64,000 bases of DNA from Dermanyssus gallinae (GCA_003439945.1 QVRM01000301.1:1-64000); one strand, 5' to 3'. Counted from the first letter of the stretch, positions 1 to 10,741 are shown. The notes: generated by a model not told the origin, from the sequence alone. Program-made: numbers and translations.

Positions 1-1100
1 AATTCCATCGAGAAATACGGAACCTGTCAAAGAAACCTGTAAAAACCGCGTACGCAAGTGCAGGATATTCGATCACGTCGACTCTTCATTTCACCACGTG
101 CTAGGTTTGTGCTTTGGGCCGTTTTCCAGCATTCGGAGGAATCTATATATTGTTCATTCTAAAGTAGAATGGTGATAGTAAACTATTGCAATGTCTTTGC
201 GGCTTGTGCACTAATCATTCATATAACGTTGACGTCCTGCTTGATATAGCTAGCCTTTACTGGCTCGTCATTTTCACGTAATTGTACGGTGTTATGTATT
301 TGTTGTGAGGTATACACGTTAGTATCTACCATAAACGGTATACATTTATGTATAAATAATTACACAACACATACACACACACACACACATAAAGGAAAGC
401 AACTCATGTATATGTTTATGTGCGTGTTTTTCATATAGATATGCATATATACGTAAACGGAACACTTGACGTTTGTATGTATGAAGACGTATACGCACAC
501 AAATCAACTAAATTATGGTAATACATGCACTTTTGTCCCGTTTACGTGATACAGTGTTGCTGTATTTGACGTTTGTATTTTAACTGCTGCACACTTGACA
601 ATATACACTTAAATGACGACCACCATTTTCACTTTCGAGATAGAGAGAGAGAGGGGAGATGTTTGTTTGCGTGTACTGGATATCTATCTGCTCGCTTCAT
701 CATGAGGCACCAGCTGGGCTGAGAGCCGCACGAATTGCCTGCTCGATTCTGCTGGCAGTGGTGAGACCTAAGAAAGAGCGCCTTGGGCCGACAGCGATGA
801 CAACGACGGAAATGATGATCATGATGACCAAATGAAGGCCAAACCACCAGATCGGGGGTCCAGTTAGACTCGGAGAGTGCCCCCCCCCCCCCAGAGGAGG
901 AAGAAAAAGGCCGACAAACGCCACACAACGAGGGGGAGCGTGAGATGCGAAGAAGATACCGAAAGGCCGGGACGGCGCTAGAGAACGACAGATAGGAGGC
1001 CACGCAAATCGGTCTGTTCGGCCCACCGGGCGATTCATTTAAACTTTAAACGAACAAATGCCAACCCATAAGTCTATCGGGTTCTTCTGACCGGACTGAA
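1..1100. other. Unannotated left flank with CA repeat
   Basis: I see no supportable gene here. The first 620 bases are AT-rich and include a short CA dinucleotide repeat at about 371-388. From about 620 the sequence becomes GC-richer, with a GA-rich run near 640-655 and a C homopolymer of about 14 bases near 880-893. The overlapping open frames on the minus strand between 629 and 1038 look like GC-driven chance frames with no recognisable domain. Confidence 0.6.
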
Positions 1101-1347
1101 AGACAAACGGAGGGGCGTGGCGGGTTTTGGTGGCGTCCGTGTTCTCTTCCTTTTCCTCCCTTACTCTTCTTCATATTTCCTCCTCCTCCTTCTCCTCGTC
1201 TACTCATTGCGATGCCATCCACAGACGGGTACTGATCGACACAGAGAGAGAGAGAGAGAAATAGAGAGATCTGTGAATGCGGCCCTCGCTATCCTGATCG
1301 TGTGTGGTACTGGCGATGGCCCCCGCCATCGGCGTTTTCGTCGTCGC

Positions 1348-1399
<52 letters not shown>

Positions 1400-2406
1400 A
1401 TGGCTGCTGTCGTTGTTGTTGTTGTTGTTGTTGTTGTCGCCGTTCTTGTTGTCGGTCGTCACCGTCTTCGCCCATGCCGACGACACCAGGAAACCAAACA
1501 TTTCCCCTCCGTGAGGAGTGGGAGCGTGGAAGCGCGCCCGAGTGCAGCAAAGATGCCGGGGCGAGAACAGAAGGCGGCATTGATGCTGATGGTTGTGGCG
1601 GCGACGCTGACAGGGACAGCGGTGGAGGTTGTGGTTCGTGGTGGTGGAGATGGTGCTGCTGCTGCTGCTGCTGCAGCAGCGTCAAGGGTCCCGGTTGCCC
1701 CCGGTTGCCTCCGGCCAACGGGGCGGCCGTACGAGAGGGAAAAGATTGAGACCAAGAGCGTACGTTGGTCTTTGCAAGCAAGCGTCCCCGCTTGCCGCAT
1801 CCCTTCCCCCTTCACAAATGGTCCTGCTCAGCAGAGGCGTTGACTTCACCACGACTTCATGGACTACTGACTGTTGTCTTCTATAGGTCGGTCTGCCGGT
1901 TGCCGTTGTTGTTATTGTTGCTGTTGTTGTCCCTGTCGTCGTGGTGGTCTGAAAACCGTGCGCGGCACGCCACGGCGGCCCCTCAGCAAGTCTCGCTCGC
2001 TCGCTCACACGCGCCAAGAAAAAGGAGTGTGTTTTCTCCTCGTCCGCGCACAGACAGACGTCTACTTTACCGACTTTCTCGGCCATCGGGTCTCGGCGGC
2101 CAAGCCGAGGAACGCCGCCAAGCCAAATCCCGTCTCACCAGATACGACGACTTAGCGTGGCTGCCGTTAGCACTGACAGCGGCGACGACGACGATGACGG
2201 CCGCGCAATGGCGACGCTACCGCGCACGGCCTGCCGGTCTCTCGACGCGCGACGAGGGTGGGTGCTGAAAAATCGAATGGATTTACCCGCGCGCAGCAGG
2301 CTTCACCGACAAACCCCCGACCGGCAGAGGGCGGGAGGGCACAACCGTCTGGCCACGTAGAGACGGCGTACAGACAGCGGAGACAGACGCCGCATCAGCA
2401 TCACGA
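1100..2406. other. GC-rich low-complexity region
   Basis: A GC-rich stretch with many triplet repeats, including a GTT run at about 1346-1437, a CTG run near 1652-1678 and CTCG repeats near 1990-2010. Open frames occur in nearly every phase, which is expected of triplet repeats in GC-rich DNA, and none shows a domain. Such composition is compatible with a promoter or 5' untranslated region in arthropods, but nothing in the sequence proves a gene. Confidence 0.45.
1346..1437. repeat. GTT trinucleotide microsatellite
   Basis: About 90 bases of GTT, interrupted once near 1400 by an ATGGCTGCTGTC segment. It produces spurious poly-Val, poly-Leu, poly-Cys and poly-Asn frames. Confidence 0.95.
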
Positions 2407-2434
2407 GGGGTTGGGGGGGTTGGGGGGGGGGGGG
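2407..2434 (+). other. G-quadruplex motif
   Basis: Runs of 4, 7 and 13 guanines are separated by TT spacers. The 13-base run can supply two G-tracts, so four G-tracts with very short loops are available on the plus strand. This fits the usual G-quadruplex pattern of four runs of at least three G with loops of one to seven bases. Confidence 0.7.
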
Positions 2435-2590
2435 TTGGAACTGAAGACGTACGTCTATGCAAACATGGTCTATTCGGAGAACGACCAGCATTTCAACGTG
2501 CACATGGCCGTCAGCGTTGACCAGACGCTCCCCAGCAAGCAGCTACTTGCAGTTGCTTGACGGGGACCATAGATTATATATATATTTATA

Positions 2591-3746
2591 CAGGGTTATT
2601 CATATCGTTATGTACTTATTTCGAGGTTTGGTAGAACTCGGCAAGAAAATCATTTTTCCCAATGGAGGGAGGACACAGAAACGTCTTGTTTAGGAGAAAT
2701 GTGAAGAAGTGAAATTTATAGAAGTAGTTATTCTGCCTTGTTTCTCCTACATAGTTGTGCGAAATCTACGTTTGCGGGAGAACCAGTCAACGCATAGAGG
2801 CGCCAATTATACCGGCGTGTTTGGAGGAAAATTCTGCACAACACTAGCTCGCGTAGCCAAAAACCAGATTGAGAAAAGTCATAAAAAGTCGATACGTTGT
2901 TATGTCTTACGTTAACGCTTTTTCGTGAAAAATCGTAAAATGTTGCCATTACGACCAAAAATTTATGTCTAAAAGACCAGTCTCACGCAATAGCAAATTT
3001 AATGTCCACCATTTTCGTACCAAAGTGATGGTGCTGCGTTACGTAGTTGTCAAGTAATTAAGCTTTTTCGATAGCCATATCGAAAGCGAAGGCATGCATA
3101 CCTGCATAGGGTGTATGAGAAAGTTAGGTACGTATTTTGAGGTTTGGTAGAACTCGGCAAGAGAATCATTTTTCCTCGTGGAAGGAGGGGGCGGAAACGT
3201 CTTGGCAAAATTTTACGGTCCTGAAGTGAAAACTTGCACGTAAAACATAACAACTATGGCTATCGAAAAAGCTTAGTTACTTGACAACTACGTAACGCAA
3301 CACCATCACTTTGGTACGAAAATGGTGGACATTAAATTTGCTATTGTGTGAGAGTGGGCTTTTGGACGTACAATTTTGGCCGTAATGAATTTTTTTTACG
3401 ATTTTCATTAAAAAAAAGCGTTTAAAAAAAAACGTAACATATCGACTTTTTATGACTTTCCTTAATCTGGTTATTTGCTTTTCACTACGCAAGCTAGTAA
3501 AGTGTCTTACGAATTTTCCTCGGAACACGCCGGTATAATCGGTTCCTTCATGCGTTGACTGGTTCTCCCGCAAACGTAGATTTCGCACAACTACGTAGGA
3601 GAAAAAGGCAGAAAAAATACTTTTATAAACTTTACTCTCTCTCCTAAACAAGACGTTTCCGCGTCCTCCTTCCATTGGGAAAAATTATTTTCTTGCCGAG
3701 TTCAACTAAACCTCGAAATAAGTACATAACGATATGAATGACCCTG
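2591..3746. mobile_element. Palindromic TA-flanked MITE/foldback element, copy 1
   Basis: A 1156 bp non-coding element begins CAGGGTTATTCATATCG and ends with its near reverse complement, CGATATGAATGACCCTG. A TA dinucleotide flanks each end, as expected for Tc1/mariner-type TA target duplication. The two arms (about 2591-3080 and 3255-3746) are inverted copies of each other over roughly 490 bp. The loop of about 175 bp (near 3127-3205) holds a further directly oriented copy of the terminal GAGGTTTGGTAGAACTCGGC region. No transposase is encoded, so it must be mobilised in trans. Relatives lie at 16221, 19805, 56827 and 61529. Confidence 0.9.
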
Positions 3747-3766
3747 TATGTATATATATATATTTA

Positions 3767-3835
<69 letters not shown>
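3747..3835. repeat. TA microsatellite
   Basis: About 85 bases of nearly pure TA between the palindromic MITE and the LINE fragment. It encodes only artefactual Tyr-Ile repeats. Confidence 0.97.
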
Positions 3836-4943
3836 TATCGCTGGCGCCTTCCGCTCGAAAACAGGCACAACTACCGATCTCAAGGGGGGGTCTGGGAGCC
3901 CCGGATCCGCTCGTAGCTGCAGGGCCAGCGATAGTTTCCTCCCTTTTCCGATGCGAGAACAACGCCATCGCACTATTAGACGAAGCCGGCATCTGTCAGT
4001 ACAAGGAACACCAGAGACGCCTGTACGAGGAGCTAAAGATAGTTTGCAGGGACGCTCCGGAAAACCCTTTAAGCCAACATGACTGGAGCACATTCTTATA
4101 CGACGAAGCGTATAGCGGCTTACTTGCGGGAGCTGTCAACGACTCCACAAAGGCTCGCCTTCGAGCTGTAGCTGCTAAAGGATCTGGAGCCTGGCTTCAT
4201 GCACTTCCAAGTGCCCCACTGGGCACCCTCCTGGACGACGAAACAACCCGAATCGGGGTGGGTCTTCGTCTCGGATGTGACCTAGTCTCCCCTCATCAGT
4301 GTAAATGTGGCCACCCCGTAGACGAATTAGCCCATCACGGGTTATCGTGCATCATGAGTGCGGGACGGCGGGCCAGGCATGCCGGTATTAACGACACCTT
4401 CGGCCGAGCGCTTCGATCAAGCGGTTTCCCTTGCATTCTAGAGCCTCAGGGCCTCTCCGTCGACGATGGCAAGCGCCCGGATGGGATGACTCTTACTCCC
4501 TTCAGTAGGGGCAGGATGCTTGTCTGGGATGCCACTGTCACCGACTCATTAGCACCTTCAATGGTCGGTGGCGGGGCGATCTCGGCAGGCCACGCCGGTA
4601 ATCTAGCCGAAACGAGAAAGCTCGCAAAGTACGCATCAATAGGTTATCCACATGAGTTTCAACCGCTGGCTTTCGAGACTTTGGGCGGCCCGGGAAGCCT
4701 CACTCGCAAACTTCTCCACAGAGTGGGCACGCAGCTGAACCTCGCAACCGGTGACAAGAGATCCGCGGCTTTCTTGAGACAGCGCCTCGACCTCGAAGTC
4801 CAACGCGGGAACGCGGCGTCCGTCCGCGGCACGCTGCTGAAGTGGTCCCAACCCACTCTATATGAGATAGAGTAACGTTCCCAGTGCACACGTTCTCGGG
4901 AGACAATTGTCGCTCCATTTGTATTCTTAATAAATTATACTGT
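3836..4943 (+). mobile_element. 5'-truncated LINE: C-terminal zinc-knuckle/endonuclease-like tail
   Basis: An uninterrupted frame of about 345 codons (true homology from about 3850, stop at 4873-4875) matches the C-terminal part of a non-LTR retrotransposon polyprotein family common in invertebrates. It contains HQCKCG, then LAHHGLSC, then GRRARH. This is a CCHC-like knuckle spaced as in R2-type restriction-like-endonuclease LINEs. About 45 residues further on come KRPDGMTL and LVWDATVTDSL, which resemble the PD...D core of that endonuclease. A LATGDKRSAAFL motif lies near the end. The reverse transcriptase is absent, so the copy is 5' truncated. An AATAAA-like signal (AATAAATTATA, about 4929) precedes a TA-rich tail. 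The frame has no stops, which suggests a recent insertion. A decayed relative is at 55140-55720. The clade name is not certain. Confidence 0.8.
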
Positions 4944-4947
4944 TATA

Positions 4948-5035
<88 letters not shown>

Positions 5036-5102
5036 TATATATTATATATATATTTATATTATATATATATATTTATATTTATATATATATATATATATTT
5101 AT
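4944..5102. repeat. TA/TATATT microsatellite
   Basis: About 155 bases of TA with TTATA interruptions. It directly follows the polyadenylation-like end of the LINE and ends at the head of a SINE. It may be partly the simple-repeat tail of the LINE. Confidence 0.95.
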
Positions 5103-5280
5103 AACCGAGCAAGATGGCTTAGTGGCAAAGCTTTCGCCTTGCCTTCGGCAGGACTGGGTGCGAGACCCAGACCGGCCACTCTTAAATTGGTTTGCATAGT
5201 TTCCAATTTAGACAAGGTAAATGCCGGAGTGGATGAATTTGCCATGACATGAAAAACCGTACACGGGCATTATTAGCCTT
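5103..5280 (+). repeat. SINE family 1, copy a (tRNA-derived)
   Basis: A tRNA-like head starts ACCGAGCAAGATGGCTTAGTGG. It has an A-box-like TGGCTTAGTGG and a B-box-like GGTGCGAGACC. A family-specific body follows (TTAAATTGGTTTGCATAG, then CATGACATGAAAAACCGTAC), ending near CGCAAAATC. Nearly the same sequence recurs at 8864 and inverted at 23970, which shows it is dispersed. The internal RNA polymerase III promoter elements are typical of SINEs. I do not think it is a functional tRNA gene, because the 3' half does not fold back to an acceptor stem. Confidence 0.85.
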
Positions 5281-7282
5281 ACGCAAAATCTATATTCGAA
5301 AAGATGTTCGTTTTAGAGTAACAAAAGGGCAACGTATCCTTCCGAGTCTAAGGCAAGACGAGCAGCCAACAATAGGCATCCCCTTATGCCTTGAGATACC
5401 GCGAAGGGCTAACGGCTTATAACGTATGTCTAACATAGGTGACTGATAGCGTTTATTCGATCGATGCTATTATTCATATTACTCAATTGTTTACTCAATA
5501 TTTCACAGTTGCGCAGTGGGTAATAACGCTTCTGGACAGTGTTTCACACATCAATCGCATATAACTTGTAGCAATTATGATCTTTCTCAACCGAATACAC
5601 ATACTCAACGCAGGTTGAGCGGTAGCTTATTACCAACGTTGTTCTTCGAATTCACAACACACTGCGTATGCAAATTTTACTATGCACTTATTTTTAATCG
5701 TATTGTTTTTGTATCTACAATCTATTCGACTCTCCTACTTTGACCAAAGCTATTAAAAACCAATAAAGGGTTATTTCAAGATGCATTCTTGCACATGTCT
5801 CACCAACGGGAAATAACATGGCTGCGACAAACATTAAATAACGCCATTACCATTATTGTGTATCTAAGTAAATGCGTTTTTTAGAAATTTCCCTTAAGTT
5901 GTCACTACGTATGACAACTATGTCGCATAATAGGAATGTTTCTCTTTGATTGACCGTTAGTGAATCTAAAATGTTGTTCATGATATAATACTATGCTTTA
6001 CACAATATGGGGATACGTACATGCCATTGATACATTCACAGCAAGTCTGCTAGAATAGTGTTTTAACTGTTATTTTTGGGTTATGAACATTTCTAAAATA
6101 CTAAAGATATTTTTTATTTCAGACATTCGTCCTTGCTATACTTACGAATTTTACTCGTCTGTTTCTAAGTAGAATAATTGTAACTCTCTCGACCATGAAG
6201 AGAACTTTGTTTCTGGACATTACGAGCGAGGTTTCTACTGGCATGCCTACTACAAAGTGCAATAATGTCAGAGCGAAACTTCTTGAAAAAGGCTTTTAAA
6301 TTGGTCTGTAACTCAATAACAGTTTAAATCAGAAATAGCTTGATACCAAAAATAATCATCCAGCAGTGGAATTATAGAACATGATAATAAAGCAAGAATG
6401 CTATGAACACCGAGACACGTATACTGCTTGGGTAATACCTGTGTAACAAACATAGCTTCTCATATAGAAAATGCAAAGCACAAGTGTAAACGCTTGTTTT
6501 CGTAATTCTAAGTACTTTCCTAATTCTATAAACGATCGTTTTCAAGTGCGCGTGGCATGTGTCAAGCAAAGGTTGCCCTTTACTGCACAAGGCTGCACCA
6601 TACAAGCTGCCGCACAAATGGCTGCATTTTTTGCGCGGAGTTCAACGCCAGGAAGACCGCGGCCTCTGGTCCAACGGAAGCGATTGTTATCGCAGCACGA
6701 ATCCTGACTGTTTGTGGCTGAAGTTGGACGGAATCTAGGCGAGTGAACTGTGGTTCCAAAGAGACAGTATAACAAGCCACACAGCCGGCGAGGCAATGGA
6801 GCTTTTGAGGATGAAATGCGCCGGACGGATAATCTCGTGTATCGGGCACTTGTACTGTTTTTTGAAGTAACGTGATTCAACGATTCTAGACGTTTTTAAA
6901 GAGCAAAATATTACCACCTCATCCTTGTAGTTCACTAGGCAAGTCACTAAATCTGAATTAAATAAAATAATTTTAAAATATTTTAAACACTTCTTAGGAC
7001 TCCAGCAGTCGAAGTCGGCTTAGGTTCGCCCCCGAGCGGTCGCCTTTCCCAAACGATGAAAGCGATCTGTAACTAGAAGGCAGCAGACTTGTGTGGTGGC
7101 CTGTGAGGAAATCATATTCTAATCTGATCAAGCTAGTCGACACAAAATACGCAAAACTGCCTCATCGGGGACTTCTAAGCTTTTTATCTGTCTGTCTGTT
7201 TGTTTGGTAGGTGCTGTATCCTTCGGCTAACGCCCCCCCCCCCCTCGTTGTTCCCCAGCCGTTAGCCACTACTACAATACAA
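5281..7282. other. No feature seen
   Basis: AT-rich DNA with no recognisable gene, repeat family or RNA. Short minus-strand frames between 6542 and 6947 overlap in several phases and show no domain. A C homopolymer lies near 7231-7243. Confidence 0.55.
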
Positions 7283-7437
7283 TATACCACCCTCAGCCAA
7301 GATTTGACTTCCACGGGACTGTTTTTCACATTGTTTCATAGACGGACCCCCATAAATGCAAATGTGCATCGGTGGGGCTCGAACCCGCGCACCTATGTGT
7401 CTCCTCTGGCAGTGAGGCGCAGGCCACCGGGCTCGAC
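7283..7437 (-). repeat. SINE family 2, copy a (tRNA-derived)
   Basis: Read on the minus strand, the tRNA-like head begins near 7437 with GCCCGGTGGCC. It contains the B-box-like GGTTCGAGCCCC and continues through a body with GGGGGTCCGTCTATGAAACA. It ends in AAATCTTGGCTGAGGG. The same body recurs on the plus strand at 26620-26790 and on the minus strand at 40455-40652, so this is a dispersed family distinct from family 1. Confidence 0.8.
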
Positions 7438-8040
7438 AATACCACTACTACTACTATTACTACTAAAACAACAGCGAATGCTAGACCACGTGGCAGGCTC
7501 ACTCTTTGCTGATGCGTTACAGCTCGCATCTAGGGCCCGCAGTGCGACGTTGACTTTTCTTGCCGACCAAGCTTGCTTAACACAAGTGATGCTCAAATCG
7601 AGCAGGTTCTCATCGTGACGAACGTCGTAACAGCGAAATCGGCCTGCCTGTTTGAAGAGTCGGCTCCCTCATATCGACCCTATTTTTACCATACGCTACT
7701 ATAGTGGGTAGTATCTGGCGAGGAGATGGGCTGCGCTTTGGGGCACGGTTCGAAAACAACCAACGAACCAATGTTATCAAGAGCCCGGATGTTACCCGGA
7801 TGCAGTGCACTTTTCATCGCAGAAGTGCGCACAGCCGGGAAATCGACTTGATGTAAATCGGGAAGAATAAAGTTCGCGCTGACCCACTTAGGCGCTCGAT
7901 TATTGGCCGTGGGTCGTACTGGTCAAGTGTAGATAATACTACTATCTTTTTGCAGGCAGTCTCAGTCGATATAAATGCAATAGCCCTTGATTTGAGCGTT
8001 CGATCTCGCTTTTAGCACAGAAAATGTTCACTATTGTCCG
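7438..8040. other. No feature seen
   Basis: Unique-looking sequence with a short CTA/TAC triplet run near 7440-7465. I recognise no coding region or repeat. Confidence 0.5.
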
Positions 8041-8084
8041 ATGGCCTTATTTTAAGGGTATGCGTTTGTATGCACTGGGGTGTA

Positions 8085-8144
<60 letters not shown>

Positions 8145-8204
8145 GATGATGCGAGGGCTCTTGCCGATATCGCTATTTTAAGGATATGCGTTTGTATGCA
8201 CTGG

Positions 8205-8239
<35 letters not shown>

Positions 8240-8262
8240 ATGATGCGAGAGCTCTTGCCCAT
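8041..8262. repeat. Tandem duplication around TA microsatellites
   Basis: Two copies of a unit run from TATTTTAAGG-TATGCGTTTGTATGC through a TA tract (8083-8141 and about 8207-8237) to GATGATGCGAG-GCTCTTGCC. The second TA tract is shorter. This looks like a segmental tandem duplication followed by independent microsatellite length change. Confidence 0.85.
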
Positions 8263-8863
8263 CCATTCGTTTCGGAATCTTACAGCGCTCTCTAGACAAC
8301 ATTAACATGAAAAAGGGTGACGCACATTTATAAGAAAGCGGTCATCACTGCATCAGGCGATAGGCCACGCTATGGCGTCATAGTGCTTCTGTGAAACCTG
8401 AGAAATAGTGAATATAAAAGTGCAAACTCAGAGTATTTTGCTATACCAGTTGCGAAAAAGTATATTGTAAACAAAGAAGGCGTTCAATCTTCTACGTAGC
8501 TTTCACTCACATTGATTCTATTCTTGGGACGTGAGACATGAAAGCAACCTTCGAATTGCATTGTTCAACTATATCTTAACATTGCAAAGGACCTCTTGAC
8601 TTGCTGTAGAGCGTGCAAATACATGCTTAAAGTTGTACGACGGAAGGAAATCACTACGTGCGCGTTTTTAATAAACGCAGTTTTCAGCACCGATTTGCTA
8701 CAACTCGTCATTTTCTCCAAAAGGACTCATTGAACATTTTGCAGCTGACAGCAGGAATGTTGTGGGCAAATCGCACGCGGTTGGGTCTTACCACAGCGGG
8801 CGTTTTTTAAAACATTTTTCAAGATCCTAGTATATTGATTTTTGATCTACTCTGTCAATGTCA
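8263..8863. other. No feature seen
   Basis: AT-rich DNA without recognisable genes or repeats. Confidence 0.5.
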
Positions 8864-9060
8864 ACTGAGCAAGATAGGTTAGTGGCAAAGCCTTTGCCTT
8901 GCATTCGGGAGGACTGGGTTCGAGACCCAGACCGGCCACTCCTAAATTGGTTTGCATGGTTTCCAATTTAGATAAGGTAAATGCTGGAATGGAATAAAAT
9001 TAGTCATGACATGAAAAAACCGTACACAAGCAATAACCTTACGGAAAATCTTTAAATAAA
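8864..9060 (+). repeat. SINE family 1, copy b (tRNA-derived)
   Basis: The head ACTGAGCAAGATAGGTTAGTGG is followed by the canonical B box GGTTCGAGACC at about 8918-8928. The family body follows (CTAAATTGGTTTGCATGG, then CATGACATGAAAAAACCG) and ends near ACGGAAAATC. This is the best-preserved B box of the three family 1 copies. Unlike copies a and c, it is not next to a TA microsatellite. Confidence 0.87.
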
Positions 9061-10267
9061 AAACATTTATGACGACGAACAACAACAACAGCGTTTACTT
9101 AAACACAAAAGGTATTGCGAATTGACTATACTAGTAGTTCGTTATCCCTCAGCAGGCAATCGAGTTAATACCTACAACTAAGGTAAAGGAACCCGCTGGT
9201 TATTACAACCCCCGCTCCCCCCGCTCCCATATTTACCCACGCTGGTTTTGCAAGTGGACCTGGCAGTGTTTCGTCGGCGGCACGTGACAAATGGTCTCTG
9301 ATGTGTAGCCTATGGCCATATGGGTTGATAAAGGAGTAGATTAAATTCGACTAACATTTGCCAGTGCGGTATGATTAGTATTAGTCAGAGTAGTAGTAGT
9401 CGTAGTAGTTAGTAGTAATAGTACTGAAGCCGCGACGCTAGTACGTCCGGACTTTGGCGCCAGAGATTTACTTGTTAGGGGTTTTGTGGGTATGTGTATA
9501 CTGTACGTGTCTATTCAACCTTGTCATATCTGGTCGCGGCAAGCAAAATATCTGAGACGGAACAGAGAACATAGCTAGATAGGAGAAATAGAGAGAAACA
9601 GAAAGATCGAAGAGAGATAGAGAAGCGAGAAAGAGAGAGAGGCGGGAATAGGGAAGGGATACTCTGTCTTGGCCGAACAAACTCTCATGCTCTCCTAGCT
9701 GGTAGTGAAGTAACTCGGCTCTCGAACTCGGTGGACAACTTGTGCCTAACATGGCGATGGACAGCGTTGATCGTCGCGGTGCTGCTGCTGCTGCTGCTGC
9801 TGCCGCATTCCGAAGGTAATTTGGCCCTGGTGTATCTCGTTCTCGGCCGTCCGTTCCCTGACATCGTATTGGTATTTTCCTACTTTACTTTGGCTTTCGA
9901 TTGATGTTATCGGTGAGCTGCGCGCTCGAACGTGTGAGTCTCAGTGTGTCGCTGGCTGGCAGGCTGGGTGAGCTTCGCGTTTGTGTCTGAGTGAGTGAAT
10001 AAGTGTCTGTATGTATACGTTTGTGTAGTAAAGTGCTTTCTTCGTAGGACAAAATATGTTTTTTGCTCCTGCGGCTGTTCCTTGCTGAACGCACGCTGCT
10101 GTTGTTGTTGTTGTCGTGGTCGTCGCCGTTGCCGTCGCCAGTGCCTTGGTCTGAGGTTTCGAGGGGTTTCTGGGGTTGTATAAGTTGAGCCAACAGAGTC
10201 CAGACCCCCCCGTTCCCCCACAAAACATCGTCGAACCTACACACACACACATATCAAATAAGCCTGA
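9061..10267. other. Intervening region with triplet runs
   Basis: Short AAC, TAG/TAC, GA-rich (9570-9645), CTG (about 9780-9802) and GTT/GTC (10095-10140) runs, and a CA run near 10237-10250. Overlapping minus-strand frames with poly-Thr or poly-Gln come from these triplets. No gene is supportable. Confidence 0.45.
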
Positions 10268-10741
10268 CTGGTGCTGGGCGACGAACTCTTTTCTTACGCC
10301 AATCAGTGTCGCCATGTTACGCCAATCGCGCACATGGTGCCGACGTATCCCGCCTCGCAATTCGAAGTACTCATCCATGCATTGTAATCTATTGTTCCTA
10401 TTCTTGCTGATCTGATCGATACGAGGCGGGCCGTGGGCGAGGAAATATTGCTAAAGCTAGGCAGCGCCACTATCGTCTTTTCTTCGCCATTCGACCAATT
10501 CATAGGATTCACGAAGTATAGTGCCTTGTTGTCGGGTTTAGAAGAAAATAACAGAGTTGTTACGTTATGGCGTTCAAAGTGCTCGCTGTCGACATTAGAA
10601 GACGACGATGGACAGCTGGACAGTTCTGAAACTCGAGATTTGTCTGCACTTAGTGGTGGCAGAACCGAGAGTGGCAGAGACCGCTGCTTCACTGAGTCCA
10701 GAGATCGACAGCGACCCTCTCCAGGAGGGCTGAGAATTTAG
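10268..10741 (+). pseudogene. Unidentified protein-like frame with one internal stop
   Basis: One plus-strand frame of 158 codons runs from just after a TGA (10265-10267) to TAG at 10739-10741. A single TAA at 10385-10387 interrupts it. Its translation has a balanced, globular look: LGDELFSYANQC and AHMVPTYPASQFEVLIHAL before the stop, ILADLIDTRRAVGEEILLKL after it, and a Ser/Asp/Arg-rich tail. The text reads smoothly across the stop, which may replace a CAA. This suggests a relic of a real gene or an exon with an error. A minus-strand frame (10303-10692) and a third minus frame are also open here, so strand assignment is not certain. I do not recognise the family. Confidence 0.35.

Noticed and set aside
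1117..2560. Multiple 100-200 codon frames near the left end
   Set aside because: They overlap in nearly all phases in GC-rich triplet-repeat DNA and contain no domain.
3734..3992. Tyr-Ile repeat frames here and at other TA tracts
   Set aside because: TA repeats are open in several frames on both strands, so these are compositional artefacts.
5103..5180. A genuine tRNA gene
   Set aside because: A- and B-box-like motifs exist, but the 3' half does not complete an acceptor stem, and the sequence recurs with a shared non-tRNA body, so it is a SINE.
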